From Nitriliruptoraceae bacterium (GTDB lineage: Bacteria > Actinomycetota > Nitriliruptoria > Nitriliruptorales > Nitriliruptoraceae), in assembly GCA_007134165.1 (NCBI GenBank), contig SLLJ01000360.1, positions 1-37,017 on the forward strand: a stretch of 37,017 bases of DNA, in the 5' to 3' direction. Shown here piece by piece: positions 1-8,565 of this stretch; position 1 is the stretch's first letter; each line of letters starts with the position of its first letter. Under the pieces are notes generated by a model that worked only from the letters and a program-made list of their open reading frames with translations, ran no database searches and was not told the DNA's origin. The position numbers and the translations under genes are program-made.

Positions 1-1277
1 CGACCCCGGGCTTTGGCCCGGTACATCGCCGCGTCGGCGAGTTGGAGGGCGGACTCGGCGTCCTCGGCGTCCTGCAGGTCGACCATCCCGATGCTCGCAC
101 CGACCTCGATCGGGCTGCCCTGCAGGTCGTAGGGCTGCTCGAGGGCGGCGTGCAGCCGGCGCGCCACCCCGGCCATGACCTCCGGGTCGTGGATCGCCTC
201 GAGCAGCACCGCGAACTCGTCGCCACCGAGTCGTGCGGCCGTGTCGCCCGGACGGACGGCATCGCGCAAACGGTCGGCGACGGCACCCAGCAACGCATCC
301 CCGCGGGCGTGCCCGAAGCGGTCGTTGACTGCCTTGAACCCGTCGAGGTCGATGAACAGCAGGGTTCCGGCTCGGTCCTCGGGCTCGCGCTGACGCAGCC
401 GGTGCGCGACGCGATCGATGAACAGCTCACGGTTGGCCAGCCCGGTCAGCGAGTCGTGGAAGGCCTGGTACTCGAGTCGCGCCTCGAGTTCCTTCTCGCG
501 GGTGATGTCGGTCCACACGCCCCTCAGCAGCGGGGGTCCCGACCTGTCGACCTCGAAGACCGTGTCGTCGCGCACCCAGATCGCGCGACCGTCGCGTCGG
601 AGGAGTCGGTACTGGCGGCTGAGGGTTGCCGGGCGCCCCTCATGCATGAGGTCGCGCACCCCGGCGAGGACACGATCCCGGTCGTCGGGGTGGAGTCGCT
701 GGTGGAACAGGTCGGGGCTGGCGAGCCACTGCTCGGGGGAGTCACCGAGCAGCCGGCCGATCTGGGGGCTGACGTACTCCCACGGGCCGAGCCGATCGGC
801 GCGCGCGCAGTACACGACGGCGGGGACCTGTTCGACGAGTTGACGGTAGGTTTCCTCGGCCGCGGCGAGCCGGGTCTGCAACCGAACTCGCTCCGTGATG
901 TCCTCGAGCATCCCGATGGCGAGCAGACCCGTGGGCTCCTCGCGGATGAGTGACACCGTCAGGCGGCCCCAGACCAGCGAGCCGTCCTTTGCGTAGAACC
1001 GCTTCTCGAACTCGAAGGACTCGCGTTCGCCGGCGATGAGTTCAGCGAAGAGCTCAGCATTTCGGGCGACGTCATCCGGGTGGGTGTAGGCGTCGAAGTG
1101 CAGCTCGGCGAACTCCTCCGGGCTGTAGCCGAGCAGACGCCGGAGGGCGTCGTTGGTGTGGATCGTGCGCCCATCGGCGTCGACGATCCCGATGCCGATG
1201 GACGCACGCCGGAAGATCTCCCCGAGCCTCCGGGCGTTCGGCAGGTCACCGCCCGACCCCCGTTCAGGTTTCCGCAC
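1..1277 (-). CDS. PAS-PAS-GGDEF diguanylate cyclase (3' end cut by window edge)
   Basis: Reading the minus strand from a GTG at 1277 gives about 425 residues that run off the left edge. The first PAS domain reads SIGIGIVDADGRTIHTND and LLGYSPEEF and ends in DITERVRLQ. A second PAS follows (VEQVPAVVYCARADR, HPDDRDRVL, WTDITREKELEARL). The GGDEF domain then begins FHDSLTGLANRELFIDRV, with LLFIDLDGFKAVNDRFGH and the intact active site RLGGDEFAVLLEAI near 200-250. RPGD lies five residues before GGDEF and fits the inhibitory c-di-GMP site. It should make cyclic di-GMP in response to signals sensed by the PAS domains. No membrane segment is seen. The start follows a GGGAGG about 14 bases upstream, so it is only probable. 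An EAL domain beyond the edge cannot be excluded. Confidence 0.9.
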   Translation of the reverse strand, partial: MRKPERGSGGDLPNARRLGEIFRRASIGIGIVDADGRTIHTNDALRRLLGYSPEEFAELHFDAYTHPDDVARNAELFAELIAGERESFEFEKRFYAKDGSLVWGRLTVSLIREEPTGLLAIGMLEDITERVRLQTRLAAAEETYRQLVEQVPAVVYCARADRLGPWEYVSPQIGRLLGDSPEQWLASPDLFHQRLHPDDRDRVLAGVRDLMHEGRPATLSRQYRLLRRDGRAIWVRDDTVFEVDRSGPPLLRGVWTDITREKELEARLEYQAFHDSLTGLANRELFIDRVAHRLRQREPEDRAGTLLFIDLDGFKAVNDRFGHARGDALLGAVADRLRDAVRPGDTAARLGGDEFAVLLEAIHDPEVMAGVARRLHAALEQPYDLQGSPIEVGASIGMVDLQDAEDAESALQLADAAMYRAKARG

Positions 1278-1312
1278 GATCGGTCCTGCCCTCCCGCCGA
1301 CTTCTCGGGACT

Positions 1313-1697
1313 CTAGTCGGAACAGCTCACGACCCCTGCCCGAGCAGACGCATCAACGCCGAGCGCCCAACGGGTCCGGGCGCGCGAACAGGGGCGCCGC
1401 ACGGCGCCGAGCGCGGCGCCGAGCGCGGCCCCGGACGCGTAACCGGTCCCGAAGTCCCCGATGACGATCCCGGAGGCGCGGTCACGCAGGTGCCGGATCC
1501 CCGCGCGAACCGACCCGGGCCTCCAGCGACCGGAACTCGCCGGTGTCCAGACACAGCACCGGTTGCAGCAGCAGCCGAACCTCGTCGCGCTCGAGCGGTC
1601 ACGAGAGCGGCGCGTTGGTCCGACGGATGGTTCCGTCGAGGTCGAGCACCGCGACACCAACCGGCACGCTGTCGAGGACCTCCGCGTCCACATCCAC
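1313..1697 (-). pseudogene. Decayed PAS-EAL (c-di-GMP phosphodiesterase) remnant
   Basis: Three pieces of one protein family remain in order but in broken frames. From a GTG at 1697, behind AAGGA six bases upstream, the reading VLDSVPVGVAVLDLDGTIRR is the start of a PAS domain; it stops at 1599-1601. The same frame resumes as DEVRLLLQPVLCLDTGEF and SLEARV, matching the start of an EAL domain (the EAL motif itself is EAR). It stops again at 1482-1484. A neighbouring frame then gives IVIGDFGTGYASGAAL, matching the DDFGTGY motif with GD in place of DD, and ends at 1313. Most of the PAS domain and roughly 130 residues of EAL are missing. No function is expected. Confidence 0.75.
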
Positions 1698-1783
1698 GTC
1701 GTGTCCTTGCAAGGATCGGCCGGCGCCCCCGAAGGCGACCACCGAGCACGATCGCCGCGGTCGACACGGCCTTCCGAAGGTCC

Positions 1784-2692
1784 CTACGACCGCGGTTTGC
1801 CGACCTGGACGTCACCTGCTTCCGGAGACCGGCTGGACCTCGCCCTGCCTCGTCTGCCGGCCGACGGTTGCCGCGAGGCACGGCGCAGCGCGTGCAGTGC
1901 GATTGCACCGGCCGTCGCGACGTTCAGCGAGTCGACCCCGTCGGCGAGCCGGATGCGCACCCGACGGTCAGCCGCGGCCTGCGCCGCCACGCTCAGACCG
2001 GGGCCCTCGGCTCCGAGCAGCAGGGCCATCCGGTCGGTGGCCTCGAGCGTGTCGAGGTCCTCGGCGTCGGGGGCCGGTGTCAACGCGACCACCTCGATGT
2101 CGGCGGCACGCAGCTCGCCGAGCGTGGCCGCCAGATCTGGGCAGCGGGCGAAGGGCACGTGCAGCACGTGTCCCATCGAGACCCGCACCGATCGGCGGTA
2201 GAGCGGATCGGCGCAGTCGGGCGCGAGAAGTACCCCGTCCACGCCCAGTGCCCGCGCGCTGCGGAACAGCGCGCCGAGGTTCTCGTGGTCTCCGAGGCCC
2301 TCGAGCACCAGCAACCTGCGGGCCGCGGCCAGGACCTGCTCCGGGGCGAGTGGGGGCCGCCGAGCGCCGCAGGCGATGACGCCCTGATGCAGCCGGTAAC
2401 GCACCAGTTGCACCAGCAGCTCACGGGTCACGACGTACACCGGCGGCGGATCGGCTCGACGCGCCAGTTCGGCGATCAGGTCGGCCTGTTCGGCGACGCG
2501 TTCCTCGGCCAGCAGCAGCGAGCGCACGGGGTAGGGCGAACTCAGCAGCCGCCGCACGGGGTTGGGACCCTCCGCGATGAGCACCCCCTGCCGGTGCTCG
2601 TAGCGCTTGCGCAGGGTGGCGTCGGTGAGCGAGGCATAGTCCGCGAGCCGCGGGTCCGCGGGGTCGGTGATGCGTACGGGCGCCTCAGGCAT
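1784..2692 (-). CDS. SpoU/TrmH-family RNA 2'-O-methyltransferase
   Basis: The 302-residue protein has an N-terminal substrate-binding part (ITDPADPRLADYASLTDATL, then VLIAEGPNPVRRLL). The knotted SPOUT methyltransferase domain follows, with all three family motifs: GDHENLGALFRSARALGVDG, LLLGAEGPGLS and RIRLADGVDSLNVATAGAIA. By family it methylates a ribose in rRNA or tRNA with S-adenosylmethionine; the exact target cannot be read from sequence. The ATG at 2692 is chosen because it overlaps the end of the upstream acyltransferase gene by eight bases, suggesting translational coupling; an ATG at 2713 is also in frame. The basic C-terminal tail of about 30 residues is probably disordered. Confidence 0.9.
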   Translation of the reverse strand: MPEAPVRITDPADPRLADYASLTDATLRKRYEHRQGVLIAEGPNPVRRLLSSPYPVRSLLLAEERVAEQADLIAELARRADPPPVYVVTRELLVQLVRYRLHQGVIACGARRPPLAPEQVLAAARRLLVLEGLGDHENLGALFRSARALGVDGVLLAPDCADPLYRRSVRVSMGHVLHVPFARCPDLAATLGELRAADIEVVALTPAPDAEDLDTLEATDRMALLLGAEGPGLSVAAQAAADRRVRIRLADGVDSLNVATAGAIALHALRRASRQPSAGRRGRARSSRSPEAGDVQVGKPRS

Positions 2693-3443
2693 CGCGGCGA
2701 CGGCGGGCCTCACGATCGCTGCGTGCTCGCTCCTCGGCCTCCTCGGGCGTGGGGGCGGTGCCGCCGAGGTGTGCCGGCTGCCACCAGGCGTCGTCGGGGC
2801 CGGCAGGCTGTTGGGGATAGCGGCGCTGCAGGGCGTCGACCTGGGTGCGGATCGAGGCCATCAGCCGCTCGTGGACATCCAGGGGATCCTCGTCGGGTGC
2901 GTAGTCGATCGGCGGGCCGAAGCTGATCAACACCGCGGCGCCATAGGCCGGACGCAGCTTGCGGCCCTTGGTGAAGATGCGTTGCGAGCCCCACACGGCT
3001 CCGGGCACCAGCGGCACGCCGGACTCGACAGCCATCCGGGCCGCGCCGGGCCGACCGGTGAGCGGGACGAAGGACCGGCTGATGGTGCCCTCCGGGAACA
3101 TCCCGACCAGGTCGCCGCCCGCCAGCGCGTCGGCAACCTCGGACATCGCGATACTGGTGTCGCCGCCCCGATCGACCCGGATGTGGCCCATCGCTCGCAT
3201 CAGCGGCCCAGCCACGGGGTTGTCGAACACCTCGCGCTTGGCCACGAAGCGCACCAGCCGGCCGGTCCCCCGCCTGACGCCGTAACCGGCGAACACGAAG
3301 TCGAGGTAGCCCACGTGGTTGGTCGCGATGACCGCCGGCCCGTGAACCGGCACGTGGTGCTGGCCGAAGGCACGCACCTTCCATCCGCAGACCTGGAAGG
3401 ACGTCAGTGACGCCCCGACGGCCGCGCTGTAGACCGGATTCAT
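2685..3443 (-). CDS. PlsC-type 1-acyl-glycerol-3-phosphate acyltransferase family protein
   Basis: The 252-residue protein carries the acyltransferase motifs in order: NHVGYLD (HX4D, His43 and Asp48), RFVAKREVFDNPVAGPLMRA, FPEGT at 116-120 and GVPLVPGAVWG. Family members transfer an acyl chain from acyl-CoA or acyl-ACP to lysophosphatidic acid in phospholipid synthesis. Whether this one uses that substrate or another lyso-lipid is not visible. The C-terminal 35 residues are charged and probably disordered. The ATG at 3443 follows AGGGAG eight bases upstream. It is the first gene of a minus-strand pair with the RNA methyltransferase and is divergent from the SDR gene across a 140-base gap that should hold both promoters. 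Confidence 0.9.
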   Translation of the reverse strand: MNPVYSAAVGASLTSFQVCGWKVRAFGQHHVPVHGPAVIATNHVGYLDFVFAGYGVRRGTGRLVRFVAKREVFDNPVAGPLMRAMGHIRVDRGGDTSIAMSEVADALAGGDLVGMFPEGTISRSFVPLTGRPGAARMAVESGVPLVPGAVWGSQRIFTKGRKLRPAYGAAVLISFGPPIDYAPDEDPLDVHERLMASIRTQVDALQRRYPQQPAGPDDAWWQPAHLGGTAPTPEEAEERARSDREARRRRDA

Positions 3444-3583
3444 CGCTCGGCTCCCTGGGCCTCAGCGGGCCGCTGGGCCCTCCGTACAGATCGCTGGCGC
3501 GCGGAGCCTACCCTGGAGTCGGGGCCGCACCGCCATGATCGTTCCGCGCCACCCCCGACGTCTCCCCGACCCCTGGAGCACCC

Positions 3584-4540
3584 GTGCCCTGGACCGCCAA
3601 CGACCTCCCCGACCTCACCGGCCGCACGGTGCTGGTGACCGGTGCCACCTCGGGCCTCGGCGAGGCCAGCGCCATCGCGCTGGCCACCCGTAACGCGCAC
3701 GTCGTGCTGGCGACCCGCGACGCGGCCCGCACCGGTGCGCTCATGGACCGCATCCGGGTGCGCAACCCGGCCGCATCGATGGAGCACCTGCCGATCGACC
3801 TGGCGGACCTGGCCACCGTGCGGGAGGCGGCCGGCCGGTTCGCCGAGCGTCACGAGCGTCTCGACGTGCTGCTGGCCAATGCCGGGGTGATGGCCACGCC
3901 CGAGCGCCGCACCACCGAGGGCTTCGAGTTGCAGCTGGGGGTCAACCACCTCAGCCACCATGCCCTGGCGGGCCTGCTGCTGCCCCAGCTGCTCGCGGCG
4001 GGCGCCGGCCGGGTGGTGGCGGTGTCCTCCACGGCACACCGCATGGCCCGCCTCGACCTGGACGACCTCAACTGGGAGCGCCGCCGCTACGAGCGCTGGG
4101 CCGCCTACGGCGCCTCGAAGCTGGCCAACCTGCTGTTCGTCCGCGAGCTCGACCGACGGCTGCGGGCCGCCGGTGCCACCGCGATCGCGGTCGGGGCCCA
4201 CCCGGGCTACGCGGACACCGCACTGCAGTCCGCCGGGCCACGGATGCAGGGCGGGCTGCGCGGCCGGGTCACGGGGGTGGGGACCCGCATCACCAATGCT
4301 CTGCTCGCTCAGCCCGCCGCCCGAGGTGCCCTGCCCCAGCTGTACGCGTCGGTCGCCCCGGACGTCGAGGGCGGCTCGTACTGGGGCCCCGACGGGATCG
4401 CTGAGGCGCGCGGCCACCCCGCCCCGGCCAGCCGGTCCGCGGCCGCCCGTGACGACGGGCTCGCCGCCGAGTTGACCATCCGGTCCGAGGAGCTGACCGG
4501 AGTGTCCCTCGACCCCGCGACCGCCATCGCCGACCACTGA
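3584..4540 (+). CDS. Short-chain dehydrogenase/reductase, retinol-dehydrogenase-like
   Basis: The 318-residue protein has a classical Rossmann SDR domain: the cofactor motif TGATSGLG at residues 19-26, LLANAGV near 100, and the catalytic pair in YGASK (Tyr175, Lys179). The length and the NHLSHHALAGLLLPQLL segment resemble the retinol-dehydrogenase/protochlorophyllide-reductase-like group that is common in actinobacteria. It probably reduces or oxidises a hydrophobic alcohol or ketone with NADP(H); the substrate is unknown. It starts at GTG with GGAG five bases upstream. A TACCCT at 3509-3514 is a possible -10 element. Its stop overlaps the next start (TGATG), so it is coupled to the patatin-like gene. 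Confidence 0.9.
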   Translation: MPWTANDLPDLTGRTVLVTGATSGLGEASAIALATRNAHVVLATRDAARTGALMDRIRVRNPAASMEHLPIDLADLATVREAAGRFAERHERLDVLLANAGVMATPERRTTEGFELQLGVNHLSHHALAGLLLPQLLAAGAGRVVAVSSTAHRMARLDLDDLNWERRRYERWAAYGASKLANLLFVRELDRRLRAAGATAIAVGAHPGYADTALQSAGPRMQGGLRGRVTGVGTRITNALLAQPAARGALPQLYASVAPDVEGGSYWGPDGIAEARGHPAPASRSAAARDDGLAAELTIRSEELTGVSLDPATAIADH

Positions 4541-5499
4541 TGGACGACACTCGGCGCTGCGACCTCGTGCTCGGGGGCGGGGGCATCAAGGGGCTGGCCC
4601 ACCTCGGCGTGCTCGCCGCGCTCGACGAACGCGGGTACCAGGTGATGCGGGTCGCCGGCGCCTCGGCCGGCGCGCTCGCCGGCGCGCTGGCGGTCGCCGG
4701 CGTCGGACCGGAGCGGGCCCGGCAGTTGTCGGAGGAGCTCGACTACACCGGTTTCGCGATCGCCGACCTCGTCGAGCGCTTCGGCAGTTCCCGGGCGATC
4801 GCGGCGCTGCTGCGACGCTGGACGGTCGAGCCGACCGATCCCAACGCCTGGATCGGTGAGGTCCTCGCCGAGCACGGCATCGAGACCTTCGCCGATCTGC
4901 GGATCGACGACGATGAGAGAGCCACCGGCGAGGAGTCCGGCTACCGGCTGGTGGTGCGCTGTGTCGATGTGCTCCACCGCCGGGTGGTGCGCCTGCCTTG
5001 GGACTACCCGCGCTACGGCCTCGATCCCGACGAGCAGTCGGTCGCCGAAGCGGTGCGGGCGTCGATGTCGGTCCCGTTCGTCTTCGACCCGGTGGTCATC
5101 GGTGATGAGCAGGGCACGCAGGGGCTGCTGATCGACGGGGGGCTCACCTCGGGCTTCGCGGCGGCGGTGCTCGACCGCCACGACGGCGCCCCACCGCGGT
5201 GGCCGACGTTCGCCGTGCGGCTGCTGCCCCGGCCTCGGAGTCAACCTCACCTGCCCGACAGCGACCGCGAGTACGCCCACATGGTCGCCGCCGCGCTGCT
5301 CGACACCGGCGACCTGCTCGAGCCGACCAGTGCCTGCGACGAGCGCCGCACGGTGCGCGTCGACGTCAGCGACGTGCGGGCGCTGGACGTCAACGGCATC
5401 GAGGACCACGACCTCCTCGGAGAGGGAGCGCAGGCCATGCACGCCTTCCTCGACGACTGGGACCTCGACACCTACCGGCGCGCATGCCGGGGCGCATAG
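4540..5499 (+). CDS. Patatin-like phospholipase / acyl hydrolase
   Basis: The 319-residue protein shows the patatin signature: the oxyanion-hole motif GGGGIKG at 12-18, the nucleophile elbow GASAG with Ser42, and the catalytic DGG at 199-201 (LLIDGGLTSGF). These residues form the Ser-Asp dyad used for hydrolysis of phospholipid or acyl-ester bonds. No signal peptide or membrane helix is present, so it is probably cytosolic and peripheral to the membrane. Its start overlaps the stop of the SDR gene by one base. With a PlsC-like gene next door it may belong to lipid turnover; that is inference from context. Confidence 0.9.
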   Translation: MDDTRRCDLVLGGGGIKGLAHLGVLAALDERGYQVMRVAGASAGALAGALAVAGVGPERARQLSEELDYTGFAIADLVERFGSSRAIAALLRRWTVEPTDPNAWIGEVLAEHGIETFADLRIDDDERATGEESGYRLVVRCVDVLHRRVVRLPWDYPRYGLDPDEQSVAEAVRASMSVPFVFDPVVIGDEQGTQGLLIDGGLTSGFAAAVLDRHDGAPPRWPTFAVRLLPRPRSQPHLPDSDREYAHMVAAALLDTGDLLEPTSACDERRTVRVDVSDVRALDVNGIEDHDLLGEGAQAMHAFLDDWDLDTYRRACRGA

Positions 5500-5510
5500 G
5501 AGGCGGGCCG

Positions 5511-6563
5511 ATGCGCGGACTGGTGCTGGCAGGGGTTGGGCGTGTCGCGTTGCGCACCGACCTGCCCGAACCCCGCCTGGAGGCCCCCACCGACGCGCTG
5601 GTGGCGGTGCACGCCGCCGGGCTGTGCGGCTCCGACCTGCACCCCTACGAGGGACGGGAGCCGGCCGGGTTCGGGGTCGTGCAGGGCCATGAGGTGGTCG
5701 GCGAGGTCGTGGCCTGCGGTACCGCGGTGACCGGCATCGAGGTCGGGCAGCGGGTGCTGGCGGCGTTCAGCACCTCGTGTGGGACCTGTCCGCCATGCCG
5801 CCGCGGGCTGACCGCCCGGTGCGTGCACAGCCGGCTGCTGGGCTGGGGACCCCCCGATCCCGCGGCGGGAGCGGCACTGCACGGCGCGCAGGCCGAACGG
5901 GTACGGATCCCGCACGCGCAGGGAACCCTGGTGCCGGTTCCCGACGAACTCGACGACGCCACCGCACTGCTGTGCACCGACAACCTGCCCACGGCCTGGG
6001 AGGCCGTCGCCCGCGCCGAGATGGTGCCCGGCGAACCGCTGGTGGTCGTCGGGCTCGGTGCGGTCGGCCTGTGCGCGACCGCGGTTGCCCGGGCGCTGGG
6101 TGCCGATCCGGTGATCGGCGTGGACCCGGTCGCCGACCGCCGCGCCCGAGCCGCGTCTCTGGGAGCCGCGACGACCCTGGACCCCGTGCAGGCGGTGGCC
6201 CACGCGGCCGAACTGGCCTCCCCCGCCGTCGTCGAGGCGTCGGGCAGCGTGGCCGGCCAGCGTCTGGCGGTGGACCTGGTGCGCCCCGGCGGGGTGTGCT
6301 CGATCATCGCGGTGCAGACCGCACCATCCTTCGCGCTCAGCCCTATCGAGGCCTACGACCGCAACCTGACCCTGCGGCTGGGCCGGGCCTCGGCCCGCGC
6401 CACCCTCGAACACCTGCTGCCGCGGGTGGTCGCCGGGACGCTGCCAGCCCCGACGGCGGCCTGCGTCACCCACCGCGGCGTGCCCCTGGAGCAGGGTCCG
6501 TCGCTCTACGCCCGCTTCGCCGCCCGGGAGCCGGGACTTCTCAAGGCGGGGTTCACCCCCTGA
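5511..6563 (+). CDS. Zinc-dependent alcohol dehydrogenase, MDR superfamily
   Basis: The 350-residue protein has the usual MDR length. Catalytic zinc ligands are Cys39 (GLCGSDLHPYEG) with His60 and Glu61 (GHEVVGEV). The structural-zinc lobe has all four cysteines, in CGTCPPCRRGLTARC (Cys90, 93, 96, 104). The nucleotide-binding fold is VVVGLGAVGLCATAVARAL, ending in VIGVD, which favours NAD over NADP. It should oxidise an alcohol or reduce an aldehyde; the substrate is unknown. The ATG is chosen because AGGAGG sits directly before it, just after the patatin stop at 5499; longer in-frame readings would overlap the patatin gene heavily. It is the third gene of the SDR-patatin-ADH unit. Confidence 0.92.
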   Translation: MRGLVLAGVGRVALRTDLPEPRLEAPTDALVAVHAAGLCGSDLHPYEGREPAGFGVVQGHEVVGEVVACGTAVTGIEVGQRVLAAFSTSCGTCPPCRRGLTARCVHSRLLGWGPPDPAAGAALHGAQAERVRIPHAQGTLVPVPDELDDATALLCTDNLPTAWEAVARAEMVPGEPLVVVGLGAVGLCATAVARALGADPVIGVDPVADRRARAASLGAATTLDPVQAVAHAAELASPAVVEASGSVAGQRLAVDLVRPGGVCSIIAVQTAPSFALSPIEAYDRNLTLRLGRASARATLEHLLPRVVAGTLPAPTAACVTHRGVPLEQGPSLYARFAAREPGLLKAGFTP

Positions 6564-6620
6564 GCCCCGGGTAGGCTCCATCGGCTGACCCGTCCCCTTC
6601 CTGCTGTCCGGAGCCCTTTC

Positions 6621-8480
6621 ATGGCGCGACGCACCGAACTGCGCAACGTGGCGATCATCGCGCACGTCGACCACGGCAAGACGACCCTGGTCGACGCCAT
6701 GCTGTGGCAGTCCGGCGCCTTCCGGGCCCACCAGGACATCGCCGAGCGGGTGATGGACTCCGGCGACCTCGAGCGCGAGCGCGGCATCACCATCCTGGCC
6801 AAGAACACGGCCATCGAGCTGCCGGCAGCGGACGGAGGCCGGGTCACGGTCAACGTCGTGGACACGCCGGGCCACGCCGACTTCGGCGGCGAGGTCGAGC
6901 GGGCCCTGGCGATGGTCGACGGGGCGCTGCTGCTGGTCGACGCCTCGGAGGGTCCGCTGCCGCAGACCCGCTTCGTGCTGCGCAAGGCGCTGGAGCGCCG
7001 GCTGCCGGTGCTGATCGTGGTCAACAAGGTCGACCGGCCCGACGCCCGGATCGCCGAGGTCCTCGACACGACCTTCGATCTGCTCATCGACCTCGGTGCC
7101 GACGACGCCCAGGTCGACCTGCCCGTGCTCTACACCAACGCCAAGGCGGGGACGGCCACCCTCGATCCCGACCAGCCCGGCACCGACCTCGGCCCGCTGT
7201 TCCAGACCCTGCTGGACCACGTCCCACCCCCTGAGCACGATCCCGACCACCCCTTCCAGGCGCTGGTCACCAACCTCGATGCCTCCCCCTACCTCGGCCG
7301 GCTGGCCCTGTGCCGCGTGCAGCACGGCCACGTTCGCCGCGGAGAGACCGTCACCTGGTGCCGCCGCGACGGCAGCACCGAGTCGGTCAAGCTCAGTGAG
7401 CTGTTCCTCACCGAGGCGCTGGAGCGCGTGCCCGCCGAGCAGGCCGGACCCGGCGACCTGATCGCGGTCGCCGGCATCGAAGAGGTCACCATCGGCGAGA
7501 CGCTCGCGGACGCCACCGACCCCCGGCCGCTGCCGCTGTTGATCGTCGACGAGCCGAGCCTGGGCATGACGGTCGGGGTCAACACCTCCCCGCTGGCCGG
7601 ACGTGAGGGGACCAAGCTCACCGCCCGGTTGATCGAGGCCCGGCTGCGGCAGGAGCTCGTCGGCAACGTCAGCCTGCGGGTGCTGCCAACCGAGCGTCCC
7701 GACACCTGGGAGGTCCAAGGGCGGGGCGAGTTGCAACTCGCGGTGCTGGTCGAGACCCTCCGCCGTGAGGGATTCGAGCTGACCGTCGGCAAGCCGAGGG
7801 TGGTGACCCGGGAGATCGACGGTGCCGTGCACGAGCCCTTCGAGCGGCTCTCCATCGACGTCCCAGAGGAGTACCTCGGCGTCGTGTCGCAGCTGCTCGG
7901 CTTGCGCAAGGGCCGGCTCGAGCAGATGGTCAACCACGGCACCGGCTGGGTCCGGCTCGAGTACCGCGTGCCGGCCCGGGGCCTGATCGGGTTCCGGACC
8001 GAGTTCCTCACCGAGACCCGCGGCACCGGCATCCTGCACCACCTGTTCGACGGCTACGAGCCGTGGCAGGGCGAGCTTCGCACCCGCCCCAACGGCTCCC
8101 TGGTCGCTGACCGCAGCGGCACGGCCAGCCAGTTCGCGTTGCTCAACCTGCAGGACCGCGGCCAGCTGTTCATCGGCCCCGGCACCGCGGTCTACGAGGG
8201 CATGATCGTCGGCGAGAACGCCCGCAGCGAGGACATGGACGTCAATCCGGCCAAGGAGAAGAAGCTCTCCAACGTGCGCTCCTCGACGGCCGACGAACTG
8301 GTACGCCTCACCCCGGCCCGCCAGCTGTCGCTGGATCAGGCCCTGGAGTTCATCCGCGAGGACGAGGCCGTGGAGGTCACCCCTCGGCATGCCCGGCTGC
8401 GCAAGCTGGACCTTTCGGCGACCGAGCGCGCCCGTGGCGCCAAGCGGGCCAAGCGCGACCACGCGTCCGCCCCCGGGTGA
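6621..8480 (+). CDS. typA: Ribosome-associated GTPase TypA/BipA
   Basis: The 619-residue protein is full length for the TypA/BipA family. Its G domain has AHVDHGKTT (residues 14-22), [20 protein letters not shown] and NKVDRPDAR. Downstream are the EF-G-like domains and the TypA-specific C-terminal part, including [56 protein letters not shown] and NVRSS. It is a translational GTPase that binds the ribosome and helps subunit assembly and stress adaptation. The ATG has GGAG eight bases upstream. TAGGCT at 6572-6577 could be its -10 element, giving it a promoter separate from the ADH gene. The C-terminus is lysine/arginine rich. Confidence 0.97.
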   Translation: MARRTELRNVAIIAHVDHGKTTLVDAMLWQSGAFRAHQDIAERVMDSGDLERERGITILAKNTAIELPAADGGRVTVNVVDTPGHADFGGEVERALAMVDGALLLVDASEGPLPQTRFVLRKALERRLPVLIVVNKVDRPDARIAEVLDTTFDLLIDLGADDAQVDLPVLYTNAKAGTATLDPDQPGTDLGPLFQTLLDHVPPPEHDPDHPFQALVTNLDASPYLGRLALCRVQHGHVRRGETVTWCRRDGSTESVKLSELFLTEALERVPAEQAGPGDLIAVAGIEEVTIGETLADATDPRPLPLLIVDEPSLGMTVGVNTSPLAGREGTKLTARLIEARLRQELVGNVSLRVLPTERPDTWEVQGRGELQLAVLVETLRREGFELTVGKPRVVTREIDGAVHEPFERLSIDVPEEYLGVVSQLLGLRKGRLEQMVNHGTGWVRLEYRVPARGLIGFRTEFLTETRGTGILHHLFDGYEPWQGELRTRPNGSLVADRSGTASQFALLNLQDRGQLFIGPGTAVYEGMIVGENARSEDMDVNPAKEKKLSNVRSSTADELVRLTPARQLSLDQALEFIREDEAVEVTPRHARLRKLDLSATERARGAKRAKRDHASAPG

Positions 8481-8493
8481 GCGCGCCCGGCGA

Positions 8494-8528
8494 GTTCGGC
8501 GCCGAACCAGACGGCCGACCACTACGCT
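8494..8528 (+). promoter_or_regulatory. Candidate promoter with 14-bp palindrome
   Basis: Between typA and the next regulator gene lies a perfect palindrome, GTTCGGC|GCCGAAC (8494-8507). It is followed 15 bases later by TACGCT (8523-8528), a good actinobacterial -10. The palindrome would cover the -35 area, a usual place for a repressor or autoregulator. No -35 consensus is evident. Function is inferred from position only. Confidence 0.4.
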
Positions 8529-8565
8529 GCGCCTCGACCCACGGCCCTCGACGCAGGGAGGCCTG

